A stretch of DNA of 64,000 nt from Phycisphaerales bacterium (GCA_022843545.1 JALHNL010000004.1:1-64000); one strand, 5' to 3'; positions 8,578 through 17,370 are shown, counted from the stretch's first letter. The notes: a model not told the origin generated them from the letters alone. Numbers and translations: made by a program.

Positions 8578-9294
8578 CTACCGGAACAGCCCCGGCTGGT
8601 CCTTCAACGTAATGGGCGTGCCGCACTCGGGGCACACGTCGGCGGTGCCGGCGTGGAGGTTGTGGCCGCAGTTGACGCAGGGGGCGGGGTCATGATGCGC
8701 CAAGTGGCGGCGGATGAAGGCACGTTCGTCGCCGCCGCCGGCGCTTTTCATCCAGCGAAGGCAAGTCTCCCGAAACTCCTCGGGGGTGCCGTGAGGCTGG
8801 ATGAGCTGCTGGAAGATGGTGGCGATCATCTGATTTGGCCACGCAAAGATGAGCACGCTACGGCCCAGGATCATGACTCGGGAGACCTCGCTCCACGGAG
8901 TCACCACGGGCAGCCCGCCACGCTCGGAAACGGAAATCCCCGTCGCGTCGATGCCGATGCGGAGCCGCGGGTGAGGGGACCGGAGATAAGTCCGGCGAAT
9001 GACACGCCACTCCGCCGCGCACACGGCGAGAACTCCGACCGCAAAGAAGGGCCAGGGCGACAGACCTCGAGATGAAGCCGACCAGATGGCGACCCCCAGC
9101 ATGATCGCGGCGATGACGACCAGCGTCGGCCCCAAGACCAGAACGCGAAAGCCGGCCTTCACGGCGGGGCCGAGCCTTGCATGGCGCACGGAGAACCACA
9201 GGTCCTGCCAGGGACTGTCGAGATCTTCGTCGGACCAGTCGATGACAAACTCGAAGTTCTCGGGCATGGAAGAGTCTGGGGTTGTCGGCGTCAT
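8578..9294 (-). CDS. YcxB-like membrane protein with C-terminal zinc ribbon
   Basis: 238 residues. The start is set at the ATG at 9294; an internal ATG at 9267 is possible. Two TM segments occupy about residues 45-90. A soluble part follows (GISVSERGGLPVVTPWSEVS, then RSVLIFAWPNQMIATIFQQL), which has the pattern of the YcxB-like C-terminal domain: a small strand-rich module with a conserved Trp-Ser and a final helix. The C-terminus carries a zinc ribbon (CVNCGHNL and CPECG). Function is unknown. Flanking palindromic repeat copies suggest that the gene and its spacers have been a duplication or insertion site. Confidence 0.7.
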   Translation of the reverse strand: MTPTTPDSSMPENFEFVIDWSDEDLDSPWQDLWFSVRHARLGPAVKAGFRVLVLGPTLVVIAAIMLGVAIWSASSRGLSPWPFFAVGVLAVCAAEWRVIRRTYLRSPHPRLRIGIDATGISVSERGGLPVVTPWSEVSRVMILGRSVLIFAWPNQMIATIFQQLIQPHGTPEEFRETCLRWMKSAGGGDERAFIRRHLAHHDPAPCVNCGHNLHAGTADVCPECGTPITLKDQPGLFR

Positions 9295-9308
9295 CTCATG
9301 AGACGAGA

Positions 9309-9336
9309 CCCGGGGGCTTGCGCCCCACGGCTCTGC
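9309..9336. repeat. Dispersed palindromic repeat, copy 2
   Basis: Second copy of the GGGGGCTTGCGCCCC hairpin plus CGGCTCTGC, in the spacer between the YcxB-like gene and speA. It differs from the copy at 8548 at only a couple of positions. Confidence 0.7.
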
Positions 9337-9346
9337 ACGCACGGGC

Positions 9347-11338
9347 TCACTCTTCGAGGTACGTATACCCCTCCAGCCCGTCGTCGTAGAACTTCATGAG
9401 CGACTTGCCTTCGGGCAGCGACAGCCGGCCTTGCTTGCAGGCGGCTTCGATGTCCATGCGGATGGCGCGCTTGAGGTCTTCGTGGTCGTACTGCACGTAC
9501 TTGAGGACCTCTTCGACGGTGTCACCCTCGATGACTTCCTCGATCTCCCACGAGCCGTCGGGGCTCAGCGCGAGGTGGACGGCGTGGGTGTCGCCCAGAA
9601 GGTTGTGGAGGTCGCCCAGGATCTCCTGGTACGCGCCCAGCAGGAAGACGCCCAGGTAGTACGGCTCGACGCCCGCGCACTCGCCGGGGAGGTCCTTGAC
9701 GGTGTGGAGTTCCAGCGTCTTCTTCTCCACGCGCTTGTCGACGAAGCGGTCGATCTTGCCGTCCGAGTCGCAGGTGATGTCGGCGAGGATGCCGCGGCGA
9801 GTAGGCTCTTCTTCGAGGCGGTGGATGGGGACGATGGGGAAGAGCTGGTCGATGGCCCAGGAGTCGGGCATGCTCTGGAAGAGCGAGAAGTTGCAGAAGT
9901 AGATGTCGCTGAGCAGGTCGGGCAGGTTCTCGAACTCGTTGGGCAGTTCGCCGCGCTTGCTGGCTTTCTCGAGCAGTTTGTGCCCGATGGCCCAGAACAG
10001 CCGCTCGGCGACGGCGCGCATGGGCAACGACATGTAGCCCAGCGAGAAGAGGCTCATCGCTTCGTCGCGGGCCTGCGTGGAGTCGTGGTACGCCTCCAGC
10101 AGGTTGCGATCGGTCATCGTGTTGTACGTCTCGAGCAGGTCCAGCACCGGCTGGGGCACTTCGGTCTCGGCCTTCATGGCCTCGAGGATGCTGGGCATCT
10201 CCGGATCGGCGGCGAACTGGCTCGTGCCCAGCACGTCCATGATGAGCACCGACGAGTACGCGACCATGGCGCGGCCGGACTCGGTGATGACGCGGGGGTG
10301 GGGCACCTTGGCGTCGTCGCAGACGGACTTGATGCGGTACACCACGTCGGCGGCATATTCCTGAACGGTGTAGTTGATCGACGACGACCACGCCGACTGC
10401 GACCCGTCATAGTCGATGCCCATGCCGCCGCCGATGTCGAGGGTGGTGACGCCGGCGCCGAGGCGGTGGAGTTCGCAGTAGACGTGGGTGAGTTCGTTGA
10501 CGGCGTTTTTGAGGACGCGGATGTCGTACAACTGGCTGCCCACGTGGCAGTGGACGAGGTTGAGGCAGTCGAGCATGCCGTGCTTCTTGAGGTACTCGAC
10601 GGCCTGCAGCACCTCGGACACGAACAGCCCGAACTTGGAACGCACGCCCGCCGACGACTCCCAGCGCCCCGCGCCGCGCGACGAGAGCTTCACGCGCACC
10701 CCGATCTTGGGGCGGACGCCGTACGCCTTGGCGTGCTTGACGATCAGTTCCAGTTCACTGAACTTCTCGACGACGGGGATGATGTTGCGCCCGAGCTTGG
10801 TGGCCAGGATGACGGTTTCGATGAACTCGTCGTCCTTGAAGCCGTTGCAGATGATGGGCATGCCGTTGACGCCCGGACCGCCCGCAGAAGCGGAGAGGCC
10901 CAGCACGGCGAGCAGTTCGGGCTTGGAGCCGGCCTCAAGGCCGAAGTCCAGTTCGACGGCGAGCGAAGCGATCTGCTCGCAGACGTGACGCTGCTGGTTG
11001 ACCTTGATGGGGTAGACGCAGCAGTAGCCGCCGGCGTACTGCTGCTCGGCCATCGCGTCGTTGAAGGCTTTGCGCATCTCGCGCAAGCGGTGTTCGAGGA
11101 TGTCGTTGAAGCGCAGCAGCACCGGCGTGTGGATGCCGCGGTCGCGCAGGCCCTGAACGACCTCGTGCAGGTCGATCTGGCGCGCGGGGTCCTTCGTGGG
11201 CATGATCGTGCAGTGACCCGCGGGGTTCACGCCCACGTAGCCCTTGCCCCAGTCGTGCAGGCCGTAGAGCTTGGCGGATTCCTCCACCGTCCAGCGACCA
11301 TGAAGGAAGATGTTCTTCGATGAGGAGATGGTGGCCAT
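9347..11338 (-). CDS. speA: Biosynthetic arginine decarboxylase
   Basis: 663 residues, the normal length for the SpeA family. It decarboxylates arginine to agmatine, the entry to polyamine synthesis. The PLP lysine is Lys112 in YPIKVNQQ. Other conserved parts are NGFKDDEFIE, HCHVGSQLYDI, LDIGGGMGIDYDGS, ESGRAMVAYSSVLI and the C-terminal FLLGAYQEILGDLHNLLGD. The ATG at 11338 starts at the expected N-terminus. No agmatinase or other polyamine gene is adjacent. Antisense open frames are shadows of its codon bias. Confidence 0.95.
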   Translation of the reverse strand: MATISSSKNIFLHGRWTVEESAKLYGLHDWGKGYVGVNPAGHCTIMPTKDPARQIDLHEVVQGLRDRGIHTPVLLRFNDILEHRLREMRKAFNDAMAEQQYAGGYCCVYPIKVNQQRHVCEQIASLAVELDFGLEAGSKPELLAVLGLSASAGGPGVNGMPIICNGFKDDEFIETVILATKLGRNIIPVVEKFSELELIVKHAKAYGVRPKIGVRVKLSSRGAGRWESSAGVRSKFGLFVSEVLQAVEYLKKHGMLDCLNLVHCHVGSQLYDIRVLKNAVNELTHVYCELHRLGAGVTTLDIGGGMGIDYDGSQSAWSSSINYTVQEYAADVVYRIKSVCDDAKVPHPRVITESGRAMVAYSSVLIMDVLGTSQFAADPEMPSILEAMKAETEVPQPVLDLLETYNTMTDRNLLEAYHDSTQARDEAMSLFSLGYMSLPMRAVAERLFWAIGHKLLEKASKRGELPNEFENLPDLLSDIYFCNFSLFQSMPDSWAIDQLFPIVPIHRLEEEPTRRGILADITCDSDGKIDRFVDKRVEKKTLELHTVKDLPGECAGVEPYYLGVFLLGAYQEILGDLHNLLGDTHAVHLALSPDGSWEIEEVIEGDTVEEVLKYVQYDHEDLKRAIRMDIEAACKQGRLSLPEGKSLMKFYDDGLEGYTYLEE

Positions 11339-11589
11339 CGACGCTGACGGGTCCTGTCACGAATGTCGGCCTTGGCGTCGGCGGGATCGTGTCCGCGACA
11401 GGGCCAAGGCCGGTGCGGCAGCGCGAGGTCGGCGAGTGCGCATTTCGCCGGCGCGCTGCGTGAGAGAAACGATATCGCCTTTCGACGGCGGAGCAAGCGC
11501 GGATTTGAGAAATGCGCTTCGCGTTACCCATTGGCGGCCGGGAGACTCCTAGCGGGCGAATCCGAACCGCTCGACCGTGAAAGGCCCCC
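11339..11589. other. Divergent intergenic region speA / OYE
   Basis: A 251-base region between two divergent genes that must hold both promoters. Nothing specific was recognised; no heptanucleotide array, no long hairpin and no small ORF with a clear Shine-Dalgarno. Confidence 0.5.
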
Positions 11590-12699
11590 ATGCCCGATCT
11601 GTTCACCCCGATGCACCTGGGCGACATCGCCATCCCCAACCGCGTGCTCATGGCCCCGCTCACGCGGTGCCGGGCGGGGGCCGGCTTCGCCCCCACCGCT
11701 CTGAACGCGCAGTACTACGCCCAGCGTGCCGGGTCGGGGCTGCTGATCAGCGAGGCCACCTGCATCGAGCCCCGGGCCCACGGATACCCCAGCGTCCCAG
11801 GCATCCACACGCCCCAGCAGGTCGCCGGTTGGCGGCTCGTCACCGACGCCGTCCACGCCGCCGGCGGCCGGATCGTCTGCCAACTCTGGCACGTCGGGCG
11901 CGTCTCGCACTCGGCCTACCAGCCCGGCGGGGCCCCCACCGTGAGCAGCGCGGCGGTGGCGAAGGCGTCGGCGGTGCGGCTGCCCGACGGGTCGCGGGTC
12001 CCGGCCGACGCGCCGCGGGCCCTGACCTCGCGGGAGGTGTGGGAGGTGATCGAGCACTACCGACAGGCTGCGCGGCTGGCGAAGGAGGCGGGCTTCGACG
12101 GCGTCGAGATGCACGGGGCCAACAGTTACCTCCCCGAGCAGTTCCTCCGCGACGGGCTGAACACGCGGACGGACGAATGGGGCGGCACTCTGGAGAACCG
12201 GGCGCGGTTCCATCTCGAGGCCGTCAAGGCCTGCGTCGACGTCTGGGGGCCCGGGCGAGTGGGCGTCCGGCTTTCACCCTCGGGCGCCTACGCGGACCTG
12301 ACCGAGTCCAACCCCCGTGGCACCTACGGCTACTTGGTGCAGCGCCTGGACGACATGGGCCTGGCGTACCTGCACATCATGGAAGCCTGGGTGGGCGACG
12401 AGGCCAAGACGCGCCGCGAACTGCCCTGGTGGGAGCCGATCCCGGTGTCGTACTTCCGCGGGCTGGCGAAGCGGACGCCGATCATCGTGAACTCGGGGTT
12501 CACATTCGAGAAGGCGACGGCGTATCTGCGCGAGGGGTGGGCGGATGCGGTGGCGTTCGGAAGGCTGTACATCGCCAACCCGGACCTGGCGGAACGCTTC
12601 AAACGGGGCGGGGCAGGGGCGGCGCTGAACACGCCGGATGAGAGCACGTTTTACACGCCGGGGGAGCGGGGGTACACGGACTATGCGGGGATGGAGTAG
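11590..12699 (+). CDS. Old Yellow Enzyme family alkene reductase
   Basis: 369 residues; an FMN-dependent ene-reductase of the NemA/OYE type that uses NADPH to reduce activated C=C bonds, nitrate esters or electrophiles. It starts LFTPMHLGDIAIPNRVLMAPLTR, the typical barrel start. The substrate-binding pair is HGAN (His-x-x-Asn). It is followed by YLPEQFLRDGLN, TDEWGG and NRARF, the family signature. The C-terminal phosphate-binding part has VAFGRLYIANPDL, and the end HxFYTP...GYTDY is typical. The ATG at 11590 needs no adjustment. The natural substrate cannot be read from context. Confidence 0.92.
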   Translation: MPDLFTPMHLGDIAIPNRVLMAPLTRCRAGAGFAPTALNAQYYAQRAGSGLLISEATCIEPRAHGYPSVPGIHTPQQVAGWRLVTDAVHAAGGRIVCQLWHVGRVSHSAYQPGGAPTVSSAAVAKASAVRLPDGSRVPADAPRALTSREVWEVIEHYRQAARLAKEAGFDGVEMHGANSYLPEQFLRDGLNTRTDEWGGTLENRARFHLEAVKACVDVWGPGRVGVRLSPSGAYADLTESNPRGTYGYLVQRLDDMGLAYLHIMEAWVGDEAKTRRELPWWEPIPVSYFRGLAKRTPIIVNSGFTFEKATAYLREGWADAVAFGRLYIANPDLAERFKRGGAGAALNTPDESTFYTPGERGYTDYAGME

Positions 12700-12705
12700 A
12701 GGGAG

Positions 12706-12733
12706 CGCGAATCGCGAATCGCGAGTGGCGAAT
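12706..12733. repeat. Heptanucleotide array, 4 units (CGCGAAT type)
   Basis: CGCGAAT, CGCGAAT, CGCGAGT, GGCGAAT in tandem, starting six bases after the OYE stop. It is separated by about 20 bases from a second array of different unit. Confidence 0.8.
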
Positions 12734-12752
12734 CGGGATGAGGGGAATAGGG

Positions 12753-12794
12753 GCTTGGTGCTTGGTGCGTAGTGCGTGGTGCGTGGTGCGTGGT
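12753..12794. repeat. Heptanucleotide array, 6 units (GCTTGGT/GCGTGGT type)
   Basis: GCTTGGT x2, GCGTAGT, GCGTGGT x3, in exact 7-base register. The GCGTGGT unit is shared with the array upstream of lysA (6165). It lies in the convergent spacer between the OYE gene and the zinc-ribbon gene ending at 12913. Confidence 0.85.
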
Positions 12795-12912
12795 GGAAGA
12801 GGGAAAGACAGAGAAGCGCTTGGGTTAGGCGGGGTGATTGACCGGGGCTTGGCGTTGATGGGGTGGCGCGGGACTGGCTGTCCCTTGACAGACACGTGGA
12901 TGGGGCCCGAGT

Positions 12913-13728
12913 TCACGAACGATCGCTTGCGCGCCGGGCTTCGTCAGCGGGACCTGGGTCCGGGGTGGTCGGCAGGGGCGGCTGGCCCATCGCCTCGACC
13001 ATCGCCGCGTGCGGCTTGCTGCCGGGCCAGAAGCGGTTGAGGTCGCCGCATTCGGGGCAGGTGACGGCGTTGTTGACCAGGGGGATGCCGGCGAGGGGGT
13101 ATTGGCAGCCGCCGCAGCGGGGGAGACCATGCCCCTCGCGCAAGCTGATGAGGCGGCGTCGCCAGTCGAGGGTGTTCACTTGTGTCACCAGTGCGAACAA
13201 GAGGCCCAAGGCGATGACCGACAGGAGCACGGTGGTCAACGTGGACAGAACGAGCTCAGAGGCTCGCACGCCCGGGATGGCGACGAGTTCGGCGCTGATG
13301 GCCTGGCCGCCCCATCTGGAGGCCTTGAGTGCGAACGAAAGACCGAAGCAGATCAAGATCGAGTGAAGGAACTGAAACACCCGGGAGGGCGGCAGTCGGC
13401 GATCAACCGTGCGAGCCAGACGCCAACGTCGCGCGTCGGACCAATTCTCAAACTCGGCGAGCCCTCGCGTGACGCGCCGCGCATGCCAAGCCTTGAAGGC
13501 CTGCACGGCGGGCTTGGTGAGCCACAATGAGAGCGCCCTCAGCCAGTGGGGTGCATCCTGCTTGTAGCCGGCGGACAGGAACGCCCCCCCAAGGATGAGC
13601 GCCACGAGAAACGCGGCCGCGGGGCCCACGAAGTACGCGACCAGCGGCACCAGCGCGAAACCGCAAAGGGCAATCCCAGGGGGCACCGCCCACGACCCGC
13701 CCTTCGGCTTGGCGCGCTCGCCCCCCAC
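12913..13728 (-). CDS. Membrane protein with zinc ribbon
   Basis: 271 residues, with a GTG start at 13728 immediately after the TGA of the upstream esterase (no gap), so probably co-translated with it. Hydrophobic segments lie at about 14-50 (probably two helices), about 118-135 and about 160-185. A zinc ribbon follows at about 200-228 (CGGCQYPL and CPECGDLNRFW), then a Pro-rich tail. The middle part (FENWSDARRWRLARTVDRR) resembles the corresponding stretch of the protein at 7604 (FANWSKKRFNT, DERDAVVRRIM), so the two appear to be paralogs beyond the ribbon. Function is unknown. Confidence 0.75.
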   Translation of the reverse strand: MGGERAKPKGGSWAVPPGIALCGFALVPLVAYFVGPAAAFLVALILGGAFLSAGYKQDAPHWLRALSLWLTKPAVQAFKAWHARRVTRGLAEFENWSDARRWRLARTVDRRLPPSRVFQFLHSILICFGLSFALKASRWGGQAISAELVAIPGVRASELVLSTLTTVLLSVIALGLLFALVTQVNTLDWRRRLISLREGHGLPRCGGCQYPLAGIPLVNNAVTCPECGDLNRFWPGSKPHAAMVEAMGQPPLPTTPDPGPADEARRASDRS

Positions 13729-15102
13729 TCACTTCCCCTTGGCGGGGAACAGGAACTTCAGGGCGGCTTCGGCGCGGGCGGCCCAGGCGGCTTCGGTGTG
13801 CTCGGCGTCGGTGTTGTTGGCGTCGACGGTGGCGCCGGCGGCCTTGAGGCGCTCGGCGAAGTCGGCGGCGTGGGCGAGGTAGGACTGGTTGGACTCGCGC
13901 GAGGCTTCGTCCTTGCCGGCTTCCATGGTGCCCATGCCGAAGTAGACGCGGGCGGGCCAGCGGGCGACGGACTCGAAGTGCTTGAGGGTGACGGCGGACT
14001 TGCCCAGGCCGCTCATGCTCTCCAGGTAGAGCTTGCCGAACTTGTCGGGGTGCCTCGCGCCGGCCTCGGCGGCGATGAGCGCGCCGAGGGAGGAGCCGCC
14101 GATGGCGGTGTTCTCGGGGCCGGTCTTGACGCGGAAGGCGCGCTCCACGCGCGGCATGACCACGCCGGTGAGCCAGCGGACGTAATCATCGCCCCGCGGC
14201 GACGCGCCCTGAACGATCTCGAAGGGCGAGTACTCGCTGGCCCGCGCCGCGCCCTGGTGCGGGATGCCGACGATGATCAGCGGCTCGATCGCGCCGCTCT
14301 TGATGAGGCGGTCGGCGGCTTCGTCAAGCCCCCACTCGGCGGGGACGTTGGGCAGCTTCATGAACAGGTTCTGCCCGTCCTGCATGTACAGCACCGGGTA
14401 GGTCTTGCCCTTGTTCTCCGGCGCGTCATAGCCCGGGGGCAGATACACCAGCAGGTCGCGCTGGCCGTTGTCCGCGACGATGCCGCCCCCGGGAACCTGC
14501 AGCCGGCGGATGGTGCTGTCGCTCTTGACTTCGTAGTAGGGGTTGAGGTCGGGGCGCTGGGCGCTGGTGGGGCGCTGGTCGCCCCACTTGGGGACCTCAA
14601 ACTCGAAGACGGGGCGCTCGTCGGGGCCCAACTTGGACTTGTCGATGGGCGGCAGCGAGCGGTTGTTGATGACCTTGAGTTCCGTGTCGAGCTCTTCAAG
14701 GTCCCACGAACCGCGCGTGAACTTGAACGCGATCGGAGTGTCCGGGCGCCCCTTGGGGATCACGATCTGCCAGCGGCCGTCGCTGCGGGGCTCGAGCTGC
14801 TGGGTGCGGTCGCTGGGGTCCCAGCCGTTCCACGAGGAGGCCAGATGGATCGGCGACTGCGTGGAGGCCAGGCCCGTGAGGTCCTTGACGATGAGCGTGA
14901 AGCCCTGCGGGAGATACTCGGGGCGGATCATGGTGGAGGGAGAAGCCGGCGCGGGCTCCGCGACGCGCGAGTTCGAGGCCAGCGCGAGGCGGGCGAACTG
15001 GTCGCGGCTCTTGCGGGCGGCATCGCGGTCGATCATGAACCACAAGCCGGAGACGATCGCGATGGGGGCCATGAGCCAACCGGTGAGGACGAACTTATTC
15101 AT
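13729..15102 (-). CDS. Membrane-anchored esterase of the feruloyl-esterase/Esterase D type
   Basis: 457 residues. The ATG at 15102 gives an N-terminal signal anchor (residues 4-24, VLTGWLMAPIAIVSGLWF), so it probably acts in the periplasm. An N-terminal strand-rich domain with SSWNGWDPSDRT (about 89-100) resembles a glycogen-binding/CBM48-like fold. The alpha/beta-hydrolase (PF00756-like) begins at about residue 195 with LLVYLPPGYD and LYMQDGQNLF. The nucleophile is Ser338 in GGSSLG, with the likely catalytic His in DAEHTEAAW. This matches the enterochelin/feruloyl esterase class; the true substrate is unknown. It is directly followed by the zinc-ribbon gene. Confidence 0.8.
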   Translation of the reverse strand: MNKFVLTGWLMAPIAIVSGLWFMIDRDAARKSRDQFARLALASNSRVAEPAPASPSTMIRPEYLPQGFTLIVKDLTGLASTQSPIHLASSWNGWDPSDRTQQLEPRSDGRWQIVIPKGRPDTPIAFKFTRGSWDLEELDTELKVINNRSLPPIDKSKLGPDERPVFEFEVPKWGDQRPTSAQRPDLNPYYEVKSDSTIRRLQVPGGGIVADNGQRDLLVYLPPGYDAPENKGKTYPVLYMQDGQNLFMKLPNVPAEWGLDEAADRLIKSGAIEPLIIVGIPHQGAARASEYSPFEIVQGASPRGDDYVRWLTGVVMPRVERAFRVKTGPENTAIGGSSLGALIAAEAGARHPDKFGKLYLESMSGLGKSAVTLKHFESVARWPARVYFGMGTMEAGKDEASRESNQSYLAHAADFAERLKAAGATVDANNTDAEHTEAAWAARAEAALKFLFPAKGK

Positions 15103-15305
15103 GGCCAAAGTGTATCCGCCGCGACGAGCAGGATGGCCCGTTCGGGGGGTGAACATGTTCCGAATCTGACGGACGGGCAAACCACGAAAGCCGTAGCCCT
15201 TGGCGCGACGGGTGGGCGGGGGTGTTGGCGAAATCCATTCTAGAAGCGAGGCCCGGGGCACTTTCGGCAAGCGCAACGGGCCGGAACAGGGGCGGGGGAT
15301 CAACC

Positions 15306-15593
15306 ATGTTTGACGCCTTCAACAAGACGTACGCCTGGATGTCCGAGGTGCTGGGCGGCAACGCCAACACGAACCTAGTGCTCATGGGGTTCGTCGCCAT
15401 CGGGCTGGGATGGCTCGTGCTGCGCGCCGTAAGGACCGGCGCGGCGATCGGCGCCGCGGCCCGCGCCACCGCCGGCAACGGCAGCGACCCGACGCTGCTG
15501 CTGGCCCTCCGCCAGGCCGAGGCCCGCATCAAGCAGTTGGAGGACGAGATCGACCAGTTGTCGCGTCAGCGGACGTATGGGCGAGCGGGGTGA
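15306..15593 (+). CDS. Small membrane protein with C-terminal coiled coil
   Basis: 95 residues, starting at the ATG at 15306 behind a G-rich Shine-Dalgarno-like stretch (GGGG about 8 bases upstream). One TM segment spans about residues 21-42 (NLVLMGFVAIGLGWLVLRAV). It is followed by an Ala/Gly linker and a heptad-like helix (LLLALRQAEARIKQLEDEID). It is probably a single-pass protein with a cytoplasmic oligomerising tail. No family was recognised. Confidence 0.65.
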   Translation: MFDAFNKTYAWMSEVLGGNANTNLVLMGFVAIGLGWLVLRAVRTGAAIGAAARATAGNGSDPTLLLALRQAEARIKQLEDEIDQLSRQRTYGRAG

Positions 15594-15603
15594 GGGGAAG
15601 AAG

Positions 15604-15638
15604 GCACTGGGCATCAGGCACCGGGCACTGGGAACTGG
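15604..15638. repeat. Heptanucleotide array, 5 units (GCACTGG type)
   Basis: GCACTGG, GCATCAG, GCACCGG, GCACTGG, GAACTGG in 7-base register, ten bases after the stop of the small membrane protein. A second short array with an 8-base period (GTCACCGC, GTCAACGC, GTCAACTC) follows at 15654-15677. Both lie in the convergent spacer with trmD. Confidence 0.8.
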
Positions 15639-15701
15639 TGGCCCAGCCACCTCGTCACCGCGTCAACGCGTCAACTCGGCACCCGAACTCCCTCATACCA
15701 A

Positions 15702-16451
15702 TCACCGCCCGCGCTTCCGCGTGCGCTCCAGCCGCTGCTGCAAACGCCAGCGCTCGATCGCCTGGTGGTCGCCGCTGAGCAGCACCTCCGGCACGCTCCG
15801 CCCCATCCACTCGCGCGGCTTGGTGTAGTGCGGGCAATCCAGCAGACGCGTGCCCTCAGGCACTTCGATGCGGTCGCGCTTGGGCGTCTGCGGCCCGCCG
15901 CGGAAGCTCTCCGCGACCGAGAAGCTGTCCTGCTGGGCGGACTGCTCATCGCCCAGCGCGCCGGGCAGAAGACGGATCACCGCGTCCATGAGCACCAGCG
16001 CCGCCAGTTCCCCGCCCGAGAGCACGAAGTCGCCCAGGCTGATCTCCTGCGGCTGCAGCACGTCGATGGCGCGCTGGTCGATGCCCTCGTAGTGCCCGCA
16101 GATCAGCAGCAGGCGGGGCTGGCGCGCCAGGTCCTCGGCCATCGCCTGCGTAAACGTGTCGCCCGTGGGCGTCAGGAACACCCGCCGCGCGGGGCGCGGG
16201 TCCCGGGCCTCCACCGCCATCACGGCGTCGTACACCGGCTGGGCCATCATCACCATTCCCGGCCCGCCGCCAAACGGGCGGTCGTCGGTCTTCTGGTGCT
16301 TGTCGGTGGTAAAGGCGCGGATGTCGGTCGCATGCCACTCAGCAAGCCCGGCCTGGCGGGCCCGCCGCGGGATGCTGGTGCCCAGCACCGCCCCGGGCGC
16401 ATCGGCGAACATTTCGGGGAAGGTCGTCAGGATGTCAAAGCGGAGGGGCAC
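15702..16451 (-). CDS. trmD: tRNA (guanine37-N1)-methyltransferase
   Basis: 249 residues, the normal TrmD length. It methylates G37 next to the anticodon with SAM, preventing +1 frameshifts. The SPOUT-fold motifs are GGGPGMVMM, LLICGHYEGIDQRA and EISLGDFVLSGGELAA, which form the deep trefoil knot that binds SAM, followed by RLLPGALGDEQS and the C-terminal domain (YTKPREWMG, PEVLLSGDH). The start ATG is at 16451. It stands alone rather than in the usual rpsP-rimM-trmD-rplS operon; scpA lies upstream on the same strand. Confidence 0.95.
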   Translation of the reverse strand: MPLRFDILTTFPEMFADAPGAVLGTSIPRRARQAGLAEWHATDIRAFTTDKHQKTDDRPFGGGPGMVMMAQPVYDAVMAVEARDPRPARRVFLTPTGDTFTQAMAEDLARQPRLLLICGHYEGIDQRAIDVLQPQEISLGDFVLSGGELAALVLMDAVIRLLPGALGDEQSAQQDSFSVAESFRGGPQTPKRDRIEVPEGTRLLDCPHYTKPREWMGRSVPEVLLSGDHQAIERWRLQQRLERTRKRGR

Positions 16452-16498
16452 GGGGGATTATTCGGGGTTCGCCGACGCTGTGCGCACGCACGAACCCC

Positions 16499-17320
16499 TC
16501 ACACCACCGCCGCCTCCGGCGCGAGTTGCTCGCTCTCCTCGCGCAGGGCGATCTTGATCGGCCCGCGGTCCTGCTGCGTCGCCCGCAGCTTGCCGTAGCG
16601 GATCAGTTCGAGCATCGCCAGGAACAGACCGATGCACTCCGAGCGTGAGCGGCCGCGGAAAATCTCTGTGAAGTACATGGCACGGTCCGACCCACCGTCG
16701 CGCTTCAGGCGCGTGAGCAGGTCTTCAGCGTGAACCTGGATGGGCGTCTCGTCATCCAGCACGCGGTGTTCGCCAACTCGCGCGAAGTCCACCGTTTCGA
16801 TGATCTTCGTGAACGCCGCGACCAGGTCCAGCAGCGTGAGGTCCTCGAGCTCGACGGCCTCGTTCTCATCCGCGGGCGGCGCGGGGGCGGCGGCGGCATA
16901 CGCCGGGGCCGCCGCGAACCGCTTCTCCCACTGCTGCTGCCGCGACTCCAGCGCCATCGCCGCGTCGCGGTACTTCTTGTACTCCATGAGTTGACGGACC
17001 AGTTCGGCCCGCGGGTCGGCGGCGGGCTCGGGCGCCCGCCCATCCTCGCCCGCTCCATCACCCTCGTCGCGGCGCTGCGCCGGCATCAGCATCCGCGACT
17101 TGATCTCCATCAGCGTCGCGGCCATCACCAGGAACTCGCCCGCCGTCTCCACATCCAGCGCGGCGACCCCGCCGGCACCCTCCAGGAAGGCCAGGTACTG
17201 GTGCGTGATTTGCCCGACCGGGATGTCGTGAAGGTCCACCTCGCTCTTGCGGATGAGGTAGAGCAGCAGGTCCAGGGGGCCCTCAAAGGCGTCGAGGCGG
17301 ACCTGATATTCGGGGATCAT
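16499..17320 (-). CDS. scpA: Segregation and condensation protein A (kleisin)
   Basis: 273 residues. The ATG at 17320 has a perfect AGGAGG six bases upstream, which settles the start. ScpA is the kleisin that bridges SMC heads with ScpB in chromosome condensation. The N-terminus (YQVRLDAFEGPLDLLLYLIRKSEVDLHDIPVGQIT) matches the SMC-neck binding helix region of the family. The C-terminal winged-helix part is ALREESEQL-adjacent (MYFTEIFRGRSRSECIGLF). A charged linker in the middle (about 95-170) is Ala/Pro-rich and longer than usual. scpB is not in the window. Confidence 0.92.
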   Translation of the reverse strand: MIPEYQVRLDAFEGPLDLLLYLIRKSEVDLHDIPVGQITHQYLAFLEGAGGVAALDVETAGEFLVMAATLMEIKSRMLMPAQRRDEGDGAGEDGRAPEPAADPRAELVRQLMEYKKYRDAAMALESRQQQWEKRFAAAPAYAAAAPAPPADENEAVELEDLTLLDLVAAFTKIIETVDFARVGEHRVLDDETPIQVHAEDLLTRLKRDGGSDRAMYFTEIFRGRSRSECIGLFLAMLELIRYGKLRATQQDRGPIKIALREESEQLAPEAAVV

Positions 17321-17341
17321 GCGCGGCCTCCTGCCCTTTCT

Positions 17342-17370
17342 GGGTACCCCGGCTCTCCGAGCCGGCTCCT
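17342..17370. repeat. Short palindrome upstream of scpA
   Basis: CCGGCTC, TCC, GAGCCGG: 7-base arms and a 3-base loop, in the spacer between scpA and kdsD. It has the same layout as the palindrome at 27037 (CCCGGCAC, TCC, GTGCCGGG), with the same TCC loop. Confidence 0.55.

Noticed and set aside
8548-9336. An insertion sequence bounded by the two GGGGC repeat copies
   Set aside because: The copies are direct, not inverted terminal repeats, and the gene between them encodes a zinc-ribbon membrane protein, not a transposase.
9431-11323. A 630-codon open frame on the plus strand opposite speA
   Set aside because: It is exactly antisense to a well-conserved gene and has a composition (Asp/Val/Gly/His-rich) typical of the complement of GC-rich codons. 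No domain and no Shine-Dalgarno.
12706-12794. CRISPR-like array
   Set aside because: Units are 7 bases and contiguous, with no spacers; no cas genes in the window.
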